Source: Tretioscincus oriximinensis
Taxonomy: Eukaryota > Chordata > Lepidosauria > Squamata > Gymnophthalmidae
Direction: 5' to 3'
DNA length: 64,000 nt
Assembly: GCA_022410635.1 (NCBI GenBank)
Contig: JAJVDF010000257.1
Location: 807,268-871,267 of the forward strand
The stretch's first letter is position 1. Each line of letters begins with the position of its first letter. A model generated the notes under the pieces. It searched no databases. It was not told the DNA's origin and worked only from the letters and a program-made list of their open reading frames with translations. The translations under genes and the position numbers were made by a program. Shown here in pieces: positions 43,776 through 53,661 of the stretch.

Positions 43776-45054
43776 TGTGTTGTGTATTGTGTTGGATTTA
43801 TTATAAAATAAAAAGAAAGAACAGAAGAAATGGGAAGATTAATATTTTTCTAACATGAATGAAAAATTGGCAGGTCTATGCTACCCAGAATTGCTTTGTA
43901 CTCTGTTATTTCCTTGTTTGATGTGAAAGAAAATGGAAAGACTCAAAATAAAGCACAGAAGCCTTTCTCATATTTTAAGCAACTGACAGCAAGCATGAGC
44001 AAATAATATGGTCAGATAATTTTAAAAGCATGCAAATTAAATTATCAGACTCATTACAAAATTAAATTCATATTCCCATTTTAAAAGCAATAAGTTAGAG
44101 AGCAGAAACAAATGACGCTTTTTAGGCTTGAACATCAAAGTTGTTGACTTGGTTGAATTCAGGAAAGACATTAATTTAAAATATGATAATACAAATTCCC
44201 TATTACTGTGATGTATATTTATCCATGAAAATGTATATATATATCAATATGTCAATAGGATGCTTAAATGTTCAAATAGCTGATTTTCTGGTCTTCCTGG
44301 AAGTTTTGCAACCCATCTCTGTTTAATGTCTTTACATGTCACTTTATGGAAGAAATTAGTGCTTAAAGTGATAGGTAATCTGGAAAGCAGGGTGTTGCTG
44401 GGTCAATCTNTAATCTCTCCCTGAAAATAAGCAACAGCAGATAGTTTACTTCTGCTTAGAAAATTGCATGGAGCCATCTACACTGGCAGTCCAATGACAA
44501 CAAATGTCTGTATCGTTTTTTCTATTATGCAAAATTCTGATATTAATAGCATTGCATGTTTCAAAAAGTCACTAGACCTTTTTGTGCGACCTTAATCGAT
44601 ATAATTAATATATTAATATATGGATCTAGCTGATCACATATTCCACAGGTTCATTCAGTGATCCAGATTAAAGTGGCTTTAAATCAATATGGCCTGTAGA
44701 GTTGCTTATCTAGATCTAAAGCAATAATGGAGATTTTGACCAAGAACACAAGATATGTGCACAATACATTCTCCTGTCTTTAGGAGTACTAGAAAATGCA
44801 TTTCACTGGTAAAGCATAGGGCACTGCCAACATATATCCTCCAGAGGCCCCAAGACTGGAGAATTTTATTTCTAGCATTTAGAAGCTGCAAGTCTCATAT
44901 GAGATTTCATAACTATCAATAATTTAAGTCCTTTCTGACTAGTGAATTAATCAATCACATGTGTTAGGTCACTGCATCTGCACAATGGAAAATGTGTAGC
45001 AGAGGCTACAGAAGGAGCTATGAAGTGGAATATGCGCTAATGATGTTATTTTGC
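43776..45054. other. Single-copy AT-rich DNA
   Basis: No gene or repeat recognised in 1.3 kb. Confidence 0.4.
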
Positions 45055-45066
45055 TTCACCAATAGT

Positions 45067-45300
45067 TTGAAGAAGAAGAAGAAGAAGAAGAAGAAGAAGG
45101 AGAAGAAGGAGAAGAAGAAGAAGAAGAAGAAGAAGAAGAAGAAGAAGAAGAAGAAGAAGAAGAAGAAGAAGAAGAAGAAGAAGAAGAAGAAGAAGAAGAA
45201 GAAGNAAGAAGAAGAAGAAGAAGAAGAAGAAGAAGAAGAAGAAGAAGAAGAAGAAGAAGAAGAAGAAGAAGAAGAAGAAGAAGAAGAAGAAGAAGAAGAA
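45067..45300. repeat. (GAA)n microsatellite, about 235 bp
   Basis: Nearly uninterrupted AAG/GAA triplets, with two GGA interruptions near the left end and one N at 45205. It is the triplet tail of the minus-strand SINE to its right. It is the longest complete triplet tract in the window. Poly-Lys and poly-Glu frames across it are artefacts. Confidence 0.95.
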
Positions 45301-45550
45301 CTGGGTTTTTATACTCTACTTTTCTCCCTCAAAGCAGCTTACAAGCTATTTTCACCCAAAGTCTTGTATCCTGTCTTCCCCATCACATTATGATAGTACC
45401 TACAAATCTACTTGCAATTGTTTGCTTTCAAACAGCTGGGTTGGCTGAAACTAAGGTCAATAGAGGGTGCCCAATCCTCTCCACAGCAGACACACGGACC
45501 TCAAACGCTGACCTCTCCATTGAAAAGCCATTGTTCTTAATCTCTGCANC
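45301..45550 (-). mobile_element. Family A SINE with BovB-type tail
   Basis: CTGGGTTTTTATACTCTACT, TTTCTCCCTCAAAGCAGCTT, ACAAGCTATTTTCACCCAAA, CTACTTGCAATTGTTTGC and GGACCTCAAACGCTGACCTC. The minus-strand order is head, body, tail, as at 38415. The tRNA-like head is diverged. Confidence 0.75.
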
Positions 45551-46660
45551 ACTATGCCTTTTCTTTGAAGTAATGCTGTTTGTATGCTGACTTATGGAAA
45601 GCACAACTGTAGGTCACTATACTAAGACCAGTATATAAATTCTGGAGTTATTTTGGACAGGCACCCAGAAGCTATGGTAGAAATAATCATTTATGGATAC
45701 CTGGCTGAAAATGGTCATGCCAGACACTTCCCAGCCTATTCCATTACAAGGCAAATGCAGACAGGTCCTGTGTGTATACTTTTTGAATTGGGAACATGAT
45801 TTAGCTAAAGGACTCATCTTTATGTTTCAGAGAATGGTAGAATTTTCTTCAAGGTCTGTTAGAAGATATATAAGATATATACATCCAAAAAAGGCTTGTT
45901 TTTGCTGTCAGCAATCTGATGTAAAATGTAATCCACTAAACTGGTGGGAGTGCTAGTCATGTTAACCAAGTCAATGAGAATATAAATATTTGAAAGCCAT
46001 TGCTTTGATACAATGACACCTAAAGGGAAACTGCACATAAATGTAATACATAACAATAAAGATACTGAGGGGGAAAAAAGGGGGAATTTGAATGGACAAC
46101 ATCAGTTTTTTGTAGGACAAAGCCTCGTTTTCGCAAAAGATACAACATTTAAACACTTCCTTGTAGGGAAAAATGTACATGCTTGTCTATGAAGCAAATA
46201 ACACATTTTTATCGTTACATTTCACCACACACTAATCTGAAAAAAGATCCTTTAAATCCAGCTTCATTTTTTACCATATTCTTTTAATTAGCTCTGCCTC
46301 GTTTTATCAGCAAANCTTCAGATTAGCCCATCCTTTGCTCATGTGATACACAGTTAATGCAGCTTTTGTTTAGGAACTGTGGTTTTAACAAGCTTTTCTC
46401 ACTGTGATAATCAGGACTTTGTAAACAATATTCTCTGCATAAGAGAATAGAGTTCAGTGAGATGAGTTTGCTCTCCTCTCACTCTCACAACACTCACACA
46501 CACATATGTACATATTCACTCAGGTAATAGAAATACAAGATTCCTTTTCTTTAAAAAAAAACACCAAAGTAATAAACAAATTATGCTGAAGTCTACTCTG
46601 AAAAACTCTCTTTTGCTTCAACCCATTAATATATATTTATGTTGGATCTTAGATGTGATG
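45551..46660. other. Single-copy DNA, possible conserved element at 46210-46450
   Basis: No gene or repeat. The part 46210-46450 has TTCTTTTAATTAGCTCTGCC, CTCATGTGATACACAGTTAA and TCACTGTGATAATCAGGACT, which look like clustered transcription-factor motifs. This is an impression only. Confidence 0.3.
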
Positions 46661-47475
46661 TTTCAGAGAAATAGCCGTGTTAGTCTAGCAGAAAGTCCAG
46701 CAAAGGAGCTAGCAGCATTTTGAGACTAACTTGAGAAAAGTGGTTGGCATAAGCTTTCGTAGACAGGTCTACTTCTTCAGATGCTGAGGGACTAATGTCA
46801 GGGTCAGGTATTTATAGGAAAATGTGTATGGGAGAAGACAAAGCATATGCAACTGAGGGAGGTGTTGAATTGCAGGTAAATAGCAGGAACTAATCTCCTT
46901 AAAAAACAGGTAAATAGCAGGAACTAATCCTCTTATGTAAAAAAGTCCCTGGGGCAACAAGGGGCAATGTCTGGTAGAGAATCAATAAAATACTTAACAG
47001 GTGTCATAAAAATGTATAGTTGGCCAGGAAACCATTGTCTCTGTTAAGTCCTTTGCTGATGGCCTGGAACTTGTGAATGTATTCAAGTTCTGCTGCTTCT
47101 CTTTCAAACCTTCCTTTGTAGTTTCAAGAACTGCAGTCCTGAGGTCTGAGAGAGAATGTCCTGGAAGGTTAAAATGTTCAGCAACTGGTTTCTGTGTGTT
47201 TCCATTTCGAATATCTGATTTGTGTCCATTTATTCTCTGGCNAAGGGATTGTCCTGTTTGCCCAATGTAGAGTGTAGAGGGGCATTGTTGGCAGAAAATG
47301 GAATATACCACATTAGAAGATGAGCATGTAAAAGTCCCTCTAATGTTATGGGTGGTGTTATCAGGTCCCGTGATGACATTGTGATGTGATGGAAACTCAA
47401 GAATTCTTGCCACATTGCACATTCCTATCACTATCATCATTGAGGGACAACACCACAATGTCTTGTGCATGGATA
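46661..47475 (-). mobile_element. Penelope-like retroelement, 3' part
   Basis: The minus-strand order is: GIY-YIG endonuclease coding region (47470-46994), a short 3' region, then the terminal sequence with GCATCTGAAGAAGTAGACCT, CGAAAGCTTATGCC, TTAGTCTCAAAATGCTGC and TAGACTAACACGGCTATTTC, ending TCTGAAA. The same terminal sequence occurs alone or in inverted pairs at six other places in the window. Penelope-like elements encode a reverse transcriptase related to telomerase plus a GIY-YIG nuclease. The RT part is missing here. The terminal sequence has a hammerhead-like core. Confidence 0.85.
46994..47470 (-). pseudogene. Penelope-like GIY-YIG endonuclease domain
   Basis: An open frame of 158 codons with one N. 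Residues 46-83 carry the Penelope-type nuclease signature: Cys49, the GIY-equivalent VYSI at 55-58, a C-x2-C pair at 60 and 63, YIGQTGQ at 68-74, Arg79 and His83, then VAEHF at 96-100. GIY-YIG nucleases cut DNA with the Tyr, Arg and a downstream Glu. Penelope elements use this domain for target nicking. The Met at 47470 is internal to the original protein. The reverse transcriptase that should precede it is lost. No stop or frameshift lies in the remaining domain, so the insertion is fairly recent, but the truncated copy cannot move by itself. Confidence 0.85.
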
Positions 47476-47494
47476 TGTAGACAGGCTAAATAAT

Positions 47495-47622
47495 GTTTGA
47501 TGCTCTTGTAGCATCTTAGAGACTGACAAGAAAAAGGTAGGCAGAAACCAACGTTTCAAAGTAATCAAACCTTTGGTCGGAAACGTTTTGGTGATACATC
47601 CATTTCTTGTGGCACCTCTCTG
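47495..47622. mobile_element. Diverged Penelope-like or related terminus
   Basis: GATGCTCTTGTAGCATCTTA, GAGACTGACAAGAAAAAGGT, CAACGTTTCAAAGTAATC and TTTCTTGTGGCACC. The TTGTAGCATCTTAGAGACTG and CTTGTGGCACC blocks resemble another Penelope subfamily end. It lies just 5' of the fragment above and may be part of the same insertion or a separate one. Confidence 0.45.
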
Positions 47623-49851
47623 GTAGCACTATATATTGTATCACTAAAAAGTGCCTCTCATTGAATAACAGACTATGGAACAGGTTTTTCATGATTCAGA
47701 TAGTAGTTTAGTTATTGACTGCTTTAAAGAGGTTCTGTCAGCACTGGGAAGACTGCTTTTGAGTAAAGGGTTGTGAGGGAAAAGCTGATTTTGCGAGAAT
47801 ATTAGGTTTTGGTTTAGATATTGTGATGTGTTGTGGGTGGTTCTTGGGATTGGCTATAGGCTGTGTGGGAGTGTTATTCTCTGTTTTTCTGTCTTTGACT
47901 GGGTATCATTTGATGTAGTATATTGCTAAATTTGCATAATAAAGAGACTTTGTTGAAAGAAGGAATCTGGCGGAATTCTTGGGAAAGAGGAAAGTCAAGG
48001 AAATTGCCTTAACATGTCCATGTTTGAACTCATGTATGGCACCATTTTGGCATCCTTTCTTAATCCATAGCTTTGTCCACTGCTTAGGAAATCTAGGCCA
48101 ATTATGTTAGAGTCTATTACCCACATTCTATTTCATTGGTCAAATCTAGTTTATACATCCATCATTAGTTATCACCTCCAGTGCAAGCAAAGGAGTCCCT
48201 TTTTGTGTGTATAAAAAGTCTATTAACATCCAAAGTAGCAAACCTATAAAAAGAGCTTTCACAGGGTATTGGAAGCAAGAGAAATGTATTTCTTCTGAAG
48301 GCATTTTTACAAAAGTTGAATACCTGAATAATGCATACCCTTATCTTTCCGTACTCAAGATGCCACACAGTATCAAGCATAATAACATGGAGAATGAAAT
48401 CAATATTTCAAATAAGAATGCGCATAGAATATTTTGTGAATTATATTTCTATCTGCATTAAGTTTTTAGATCTGATCTGGTGGAGCAGATACAATCGGGA
48501 AATATAAAAAAAAAAGTTTGCTGTACATGACTGTAATCAGAGAATATGAAAGTTTTATTTGAAAACCCATTTGAACACATGGTAGCTCGTATGTGTTGTG
48601 CTAATAAATAGAAAAAGAAAGCTCCAAGTAGATTATACTGGTTAGTTCTGAGTTCTAACACAATCTATTTGTTCCAAGTTGGGAAAGTGTTGAGTGGGAC
48701 AAAGTTTCATGGTCCACTAGGGCCTTCCAGCTCTTCAACACCCACCACTTCTGCCTCATGTCAAAGAAAAGCAAATAGGTTTATTAAATAGCTGTCAGGC
48801 TGAATGAGGCTGTACAGAGACCAAACTGGGAAGAAATTGGATTAGAGGCAGAGTACATGCCATGCTAAACAAGAGAACAGATTTATGGTTTTTACTGAAC
48901 ATTCGCATGAGGAAAATGGCAAAGATGGCTCAAAAAGTTAGCATTCTCTTTCAGTCTCAGAAGTGACATTGAAAATGTACTAGACACACCTTCCCAGAAG
49001 AGATGACTTCTCAGTCCAAACGATATCCATAACTGTCATAATAAATAGATTGACTCTGCTGTGGTAGACACAATAAGTCTATCAAGCAATATCAGTAAGG
49101 AAAATATGCCCTATTGTAATTTGGACATGTTAGTTCCGACACACATGGCACAACAAAGCAACACCTACTGTACACTGGTTTGCTGTTTCAGTCAAGGTGA
49201 GGTTCATTCATCGTGTTAAATGTTATGGGGAATAAAATGGATCTGATAGAAGACTCAGGTCACTGAGTCAGTCTTATAATAGAAATTCAAGGTTCTGTGT
49301 AATTGTTGATTAGTTTTGCTTTTCCTTTGCTCGTGATAAAATATGTCAACAGAGGATTAGGTGTACTATTAAGATGATTCCTGGAAAGGGTTTTATTTTG
49401 CTGTAAATCATAGTACAAAATTTGGAGAGTACAGATAGGAATAAGACTGAAGGATTAAAAATATCCACCTGCGCCATCAAAAATTGAATAGCGTCATCAG
49501 TCGCTGGCAACCATGGGAGTCAATGGTTGTTGAAGAACAGAGCCTGCAGTTGGGCAATCTTGGAGAAAAAAAACAAATTTAGCATTTTTATATTATTCAA
49601 CAAGTGCAATAATTCCAAAGAGAAGCCCACTGGGCATGATGGGAAAGCTGCCAGTGATGACATTTGACAAGCCTGAAACTGAATCTTCTTGGATGTGAAC
49701 CTCTTTGACTTCAGTTACTTTGAGGACAAAATAGCTGGAAAAGCAAACTTTTGATGCTTTAACGGGATCTTGCCTGTTGAACCTATCATTAATATTAGGT
49801 GCCTATTACCTGCATTTGATATCCTGATTAGTGTAGAAATTCAGCAAGGTC
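47623..49851. other. Single-copy DNA
   Basis: No gene supported. Around 47760-47960 a TGTGTGGGAGTGTTATTCTC stretch with a downstream AATAAAGAGACTTTG gave an impression of an LTR, but no partner or TG..CA boundaries were found. Confidence 0.4.
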
Positions 49852-49863
49852 TTCAAGTAACAG

Positions 49864-49936
49864 TGCTGCTAGCTCAAAGTGCTGCTTGCTCCTTTGCTGG
49901 ACTTTCTGCTAGACTAACACGGCTATTTCTCTGAAA
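49864..49936 (+). mobile_element. Penelope-like terminus, 73 bp, with 12-bp target duplication
   Basis: TGCTGCTAGCTCAAAGTGCT, TGCTCCTTTGCTGGACTTTC and TAGACTAACACGGCTATTTC, ending CTCTGAAA. It is flanked by a perfect TTCAAGTAACAG direct repeat at 49852-49863 and 49937-49948. This defines both insertion boundaries of a severely 5'-truncated copy and the precise 3' end of the element. Confidence 0.85.
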
Positions 49937-49948
49937 TTCAAGTAACAG

Positions 49949-50409
49949 CTAAGGGACCAACTGATTTATGAGATCATGGATTTATTCAATGCTTATATTC
50001 AATGGATTATAAAAGTCAGACACAAGGTCAGTTCAGATGTTCAAAGCCAAAGATCATTGTTGGATCTCCTGAAGTGAATTAGGGACAGGAAAAGAACATG
50101 TCTGGGTTTGAATGAGGTTAAGGATATAGTTTGGACCACAGTGGCAAACTGCATGTCAACCTGGCTACTTACTAGGTTGTTGAGTAGTGCAGTATGCGCC
50201 CCATGGGGATGATTGGGAGACACAGGACTGAGTTTAGTGCCTCCTGACTTTAGCACNTAGCAAGGAAACGTCTACCATGCCATCCTTTAGCTGGCACTAT
50301 CAGGCATCCCAAATCACTGACTACAACTGGGCACTACTATGTAAAAAGGAGAGTCCCTAAAGCAAGAGAAGCAGGCAATTTTTCTTCTTGCTGTGCTATG
50401 ATGAAATAT
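49949..50409. other. Single-copy DNA
   Basis: No gene or repeat recognised. Confidence 0.4.
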
Positions 50410-50622
50410 GACTAAGGAGATTTGGAGAAGCCTTCTATTACACTTCAATCCTAAGGGCGTGTAGACAGCACAATCTTTAAAAAATGGCAACATGGAAGTG
50501 AGGGAATGCTATCATACTCCCTCCCCCCTCCCCTTTTGTTGCTGAATCTTTTTAAGCAAAATGTTCCATACCTGAGAAGGCATTTATATAATTTGTCATT
50601 AATATCCCAAATTTGAATGCAG
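50410..50622 (+). repeat. 213-bp exact direct repeat, copy 1
   Basis: Identical base for base to 51625-51837. It starts GACTAAGGAGATTTGGAGAA and ends CCAAATTTGAATGCAG. It has no coding features and no TE hallmarks. Complete identity points to a very recent duplication or an assembly artefact. Confidence 0.95.
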
Positions 50623-51624
50623 TCTCAGTTTGAACCCCAGTGGCAATTTCTATATTTGATTTTAATGAGAAGAATCCTAATGTCTTAATTAAGATTCCTA
50701 ATTAAAAATCCTTATTCAAGAATTTTACATTGGTTTGGCCCTTTGAGTGAGAGCATATGATAATACCACAAGCATTGCTTCCCTGGAGCTCTTTCCAGTT
50801 TAGTGATGATTGGCCACTGATTGCAACACTCAGATTTAAACATGATATTAAATTCCGTTTGTGTGATTGATTTGCTCGGACGCACAAGAATAAACAGGAG
50901 TCTTGTTTGCAGAAGAGTAACAAATTCAGAATAGTTGAAGATAGGGCTGCCATATTTTGGCAGCCCAAAACCGGGACAGGGGTGGGGGTGCGTCCACGCA
51001 CGCGCGCACACACACAGGCGCACATACGGATGCTTGTAGTGAGACAGGCAGAACCTCTCTTCTGCCTGTCTCACCACAAGTGTCCGTGTGCCCGTGCGCG
51101 TGTGTCCATAGCTGCTCCAATGCTGGAGGCGGGGTTTCGCGCGCCAGCTAGTGCGCCAACTCACCTCCAGCGGAGGAAAAATACCTGAGTTTGTGACAGG
51201 AGAACAGAGCTGTCCTCCTGTCACAAATCCAGGCGTTTTTTCTTTGCTGGAGGCGAGTTGGCGCGCTTTGCAAGTAGGTGCACAAAACCCTTCCTCCAGT
51301 ATTGCAGCAGCTACGGCACGCTCTGAGGTTCCTTCAAGGACCCCAGAAAGCATTGCCAGCCCGCAGCCATCAGCCTTTTAAATCCTGCATTTTTACATTC
51401 CCTGATGCAGCATCAGGGAATGTAAAAAGCCGGGTTTTTGCCTTAAAACCCGGAGGGGACTATATTTTAGTCCCCCAAACCGGGATTATCCCGCTTTCCC
51501 GGGACGTATGGCAACCCTAGTTGATGACAATCAGCTCAGGCTAAAAAGCCACAAACCTCAGACTGTGTCACAATGTCCTTGACAGCTCTCAGTCTTCCAG
51601 AACAAGGATCCCTCCAGATGGTGA
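50623..51624. other. 1.0-kb segment between the two exact repeats
   Basis: Contains a hAT-like element at 50942-51519 and about 420 bases of otherwise unremarkable DNA. Several long overlapping frames (for example minus 50712-51353) run through the palindromic element and show no protein domain. Confidence 0.7.
50942..51519. mobile_element. Palindromic hAT-like element, 578 bp (family H3)
   Basis: The ends are TAGGGCTGCCATA and TATGGCAACCCTA, 12 of 13 matching as inverted repeats. The flanks GTTGAAGA (50934-50941) and GTTGATGA (51520-51527) match at 7 of 8 positions, a hAT-sized target duplication. The interior is GC-rich and built of nested hairpins: 51039-51074 (GTGAGACAGGCAGAA arms), 51190-51227 (TTTGTGACAGGAG arms), 51390-51428 (19-base perfect arms) and a wider imperfect palindrome of about 51108-51310. 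No transposase frame is present. Confidence 0.8.
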
Positions 51625-51837
51625 GACTAAGGAGATTTGGAGAAGCCTTCTATTACACTTCAATCCTAAGGGCGTGTAGACAGCACAATCTTTAAAAAAT
51701 GGCAACATGGAAGTGAGGGAATGCTATCATACTCCCTCCCCCCTCCCCTTTTGTTGCTGAATCTTTTTAAGCAAAATGTTCCATACCTGAGAAGGCATTT
51801 ATATAATTTGTCATTAATATCCCAAATTTGAATGCAG
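51625..51837 (+). repeat. 213-bp exact direct repeat, copy 2
   Basis: Identical to 50410-50622, same orientation, 1215 bases apart start to start. The flanking bases differ on both sides. Confidence 0.95.
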
Positions 51838-52529
51838 CATATAGAAGGGGAGCAGGCCTTGATCCTCACGGTGACATGCCAGACATGCAGAGGGCTGCTT
51901 AGCATATTTGTGGCCTACTAGCTACCTAGCAAAGTTCTTCAGCATCTTGTCACAAGGGATTTCCAAATCACATACCTTCTCTTTTGGTTTCTTGGGCAAG
52001 CTCCACAAGTCCATTCTGACACTATGCCAAAGGACCTCACCAGAAGAGCCAGAAAATTTAAAACATGCCAGCTAAGTAGGAATAGCATTGCTCTCTTCAA
52101 CTTAAATAACTGAGAGATTGTGAAAGACACAGCATAGCATCAGAGCTGTCCGGCCATTGGCTATGATGATGCCAACAAGCTGTTGCATTTCAGATGTATA
52201 TACAACTTTCATTTCAGATGTATATACAAAGCGCAAAACGTTTCATTTGGTTGCATGTTTATTTATCATTTCTCCCTTTAAGAACCTCAAAAGGATTAAC
52301 AACATAACTTCATTTTAAAGAGTTTAAAACAGTTTAAAATCAGTCTTCAGTAGTAACATATTTAAACAATGGGAGCATTTAGACTGCCTGTTGTAGCGCT
52401 ATTTCTGTATACAGCACTAAAAAGGACCTAGCCAATCATTTTCCATCTGACCTAATAACTTTAAGCAGAATTTTTTTACAATGCCTATGTATGTAAATAT
52501 GTATTTTCTTCTGGAAGACACTAGGAAGA
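51838..52529. other. Single-copy DNA
   Basis: Contains a small direct repeat of CATTTCAGATGTATATACAA near 52187-52230. No gene recognised. Confidence 0.45.
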
Positions 52530-52638
52530 TGCTGATTGAAGAAAAAGAAGAAGAAGAAAAAGAAAAAGGAAAAGGAAAAGGAAAAGGAAAAGGAAAAAAA
52601 AGAAAAAAAAAGAAAAAAGGAAAAAGGAAAAAGAGGAA
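52530..52638. repeat. (GAA)/(GGAAAA) purine tract
   Basis: GAAGAAGAAGAAAAAG followed by GGAAAA hexamers and more A/G-only sequence. It is the degenerated triplet tail of the minus-strand SINE to its right. Confidence 0.85.
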
Positions 52639-52877
52639 GAACTCAGTTTTTATACCCCACTTTTCTCCCTAAAGGGAATCAAAGAGGCTTACAAGGATAT
52701 ATTTCACCTGAAGGCTTACATTCTATCTTCCCCACCAGGCTATGGTGATTCCCATTTATCTACCTGCCGTCTGTTGTAATTTCTTGCAATTCTTGCTCCT
52801 CCCCACATCCAACACAGGGATTTGAAACCCGATCTCTCAGATGAGAGAACGTTTCCTAAGCAACTGAGCCATTCATG
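52639..52877 (-). mobile_element. Family A SINE with BovB-type tail
   Basis: TCAGTTTTTATACCCCACTT, TTCTCCCTAAAGGGAATCAA, GGCTTACAAGGATATATTTC, CACCAGGCTATGGTGATTCC and AGGGATTTGAAACCCGATCT. Ends at the tRNA-like head, CTAAGCAACTGAGCCATTCA. Only 13 bases separate it from the next SINE, which faces the other way. Confidence 0.85.
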
Positions 52878-52890
52878 GCTTGAACTGATG

Positions 52891-53137
52891 ATCCAGTTTG
52901 GTGTAGTGGTTAGAGTGTTGGACTTGCATCTGGTAGTGTCCCGGTTCAATTTCCCACCCCTCCATGAAAGCCAGCTGGGTGACCTTGGGGCAGTCACAAT
53001 TCTTTGAACTCTCTCAGCCCCACCTACTTCACAGGGTGTTGTGGAAAAAGCAACAAAAGCTATGTGCACCACCCTTTGGTTGGTCGCCCTGAGACCTTTG
53101 GGTAAATAAATACAAATAAAGAAATAAAGAAATAAAC
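52891..53137 (+). mobile_element. SINE with Sauria-type head and L2-type tail
   Basis: A box TTTGGTGTAGTGGTTAGAGT at about 52897. B box CCCGGTTCAATTTCC at about 52940. The body is CCATGAAAGCCAGCTGGGTG and CTCTCAGCCCCACCTACTTC. The tail, TGTGCACCACCCTTTGGTTG, GTCGCCCTGAGACCTTTGGG, then (TAAA)-rich DNA, matches the L2 end. It has the same head-tail combination as the minus-strand copy at 43499, so the pairing is a family and not a single chimera. Confidence 0.9.
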
Positions 53138-53454
53138 GTAGAACTTTCATGAGAAGTTACTATTCTACAACTGAGGAACATCCCTTCCAAGCAATATCAG
53201 AGTTGGAGACACTGAATAAAGTCTGACTTCTGCATGTCAGTTCAATAACCCAACCCATTCTCATCTGCCTTTTCTGATTCTTAAATGTGAAGCTCTGAGC
53301 ACTACAAGAGTCATTAAAACATTATAGAGTCCTCATAAAAATGCTGAGATAGAGCTTTGATTCTTTTATTGTTTTTCACCAAGTACAGCTTCAAATGGCT
53401 GTTGCACCTGTGGGGAGGAGAAATCACCATTTTACACTCATTAAAGGTCCAAAG
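53138..53454. other. Single-copy DNA
   Basis: Nothing recognised. Confidence 0.4.
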
Positions 53455-53661
53455 ATCTATCAATAAATAATTCAATAAAAATACAAAATGGTTCAAATAA
53501 GAATCAAATATATTTGCAATATAACCTACTCTCATTGGCTGGCCAAGAGGAACCCAAATATCAAAGGCCAACAGAGGCATCCTATTTATTTTGCTAACTT
53601 GGAGACAACACCTAGGCATCAGTTCTAGTAGTAGTTGATACAACAGTCTTCCATACGAGAA
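53455..53661 (-). repeat. Unrecognised repeat, copy 1 (inverted to 56905-57118)
   Basis: On the minus strand it reads TATGGAAGACTGTTGTATCA, ACTACTACTAGAACTGATGC, CTAGGTGTTGTCTCC, GATATTTGGGTTCCTCTTGG, CCAGCCAATGAGAGTAGGTT and ATATTGCAAATATATTTGA. The long block matches 56905-57118 at roughly 85 percent by eye. One frame is open in both copies (see 56905). The outer end is cut by the SINE at 53662. Confidence 0.75.

Noticed and set aside
44992..45393. 133-codon frame rich in Lys and Glu
   Set aside because: It is read across the (GAA)n tract and the SINE tail. No independent coding evidence.
47623..47990. Possible solo LTR with an AATAAA signal near 47938
   Set aside because: No TG...CA boundaries, no target duplication, no second LTR and no retroviral coding sequence nearby.
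50712..51353. 213-codon minus-strand frame
   Set aside because: It crosses a GC-rich palindromic element where long chance frames occur on both strands. No known domain and low-complexity Cys/Arg/Pro content.
52898..52953. A-box and B-box suggesting a tRNA gene
   Set aside because: The cloverleaf is not maintained and the sequence continues into a SINE body. The other SINE heads in the window behave the same way.
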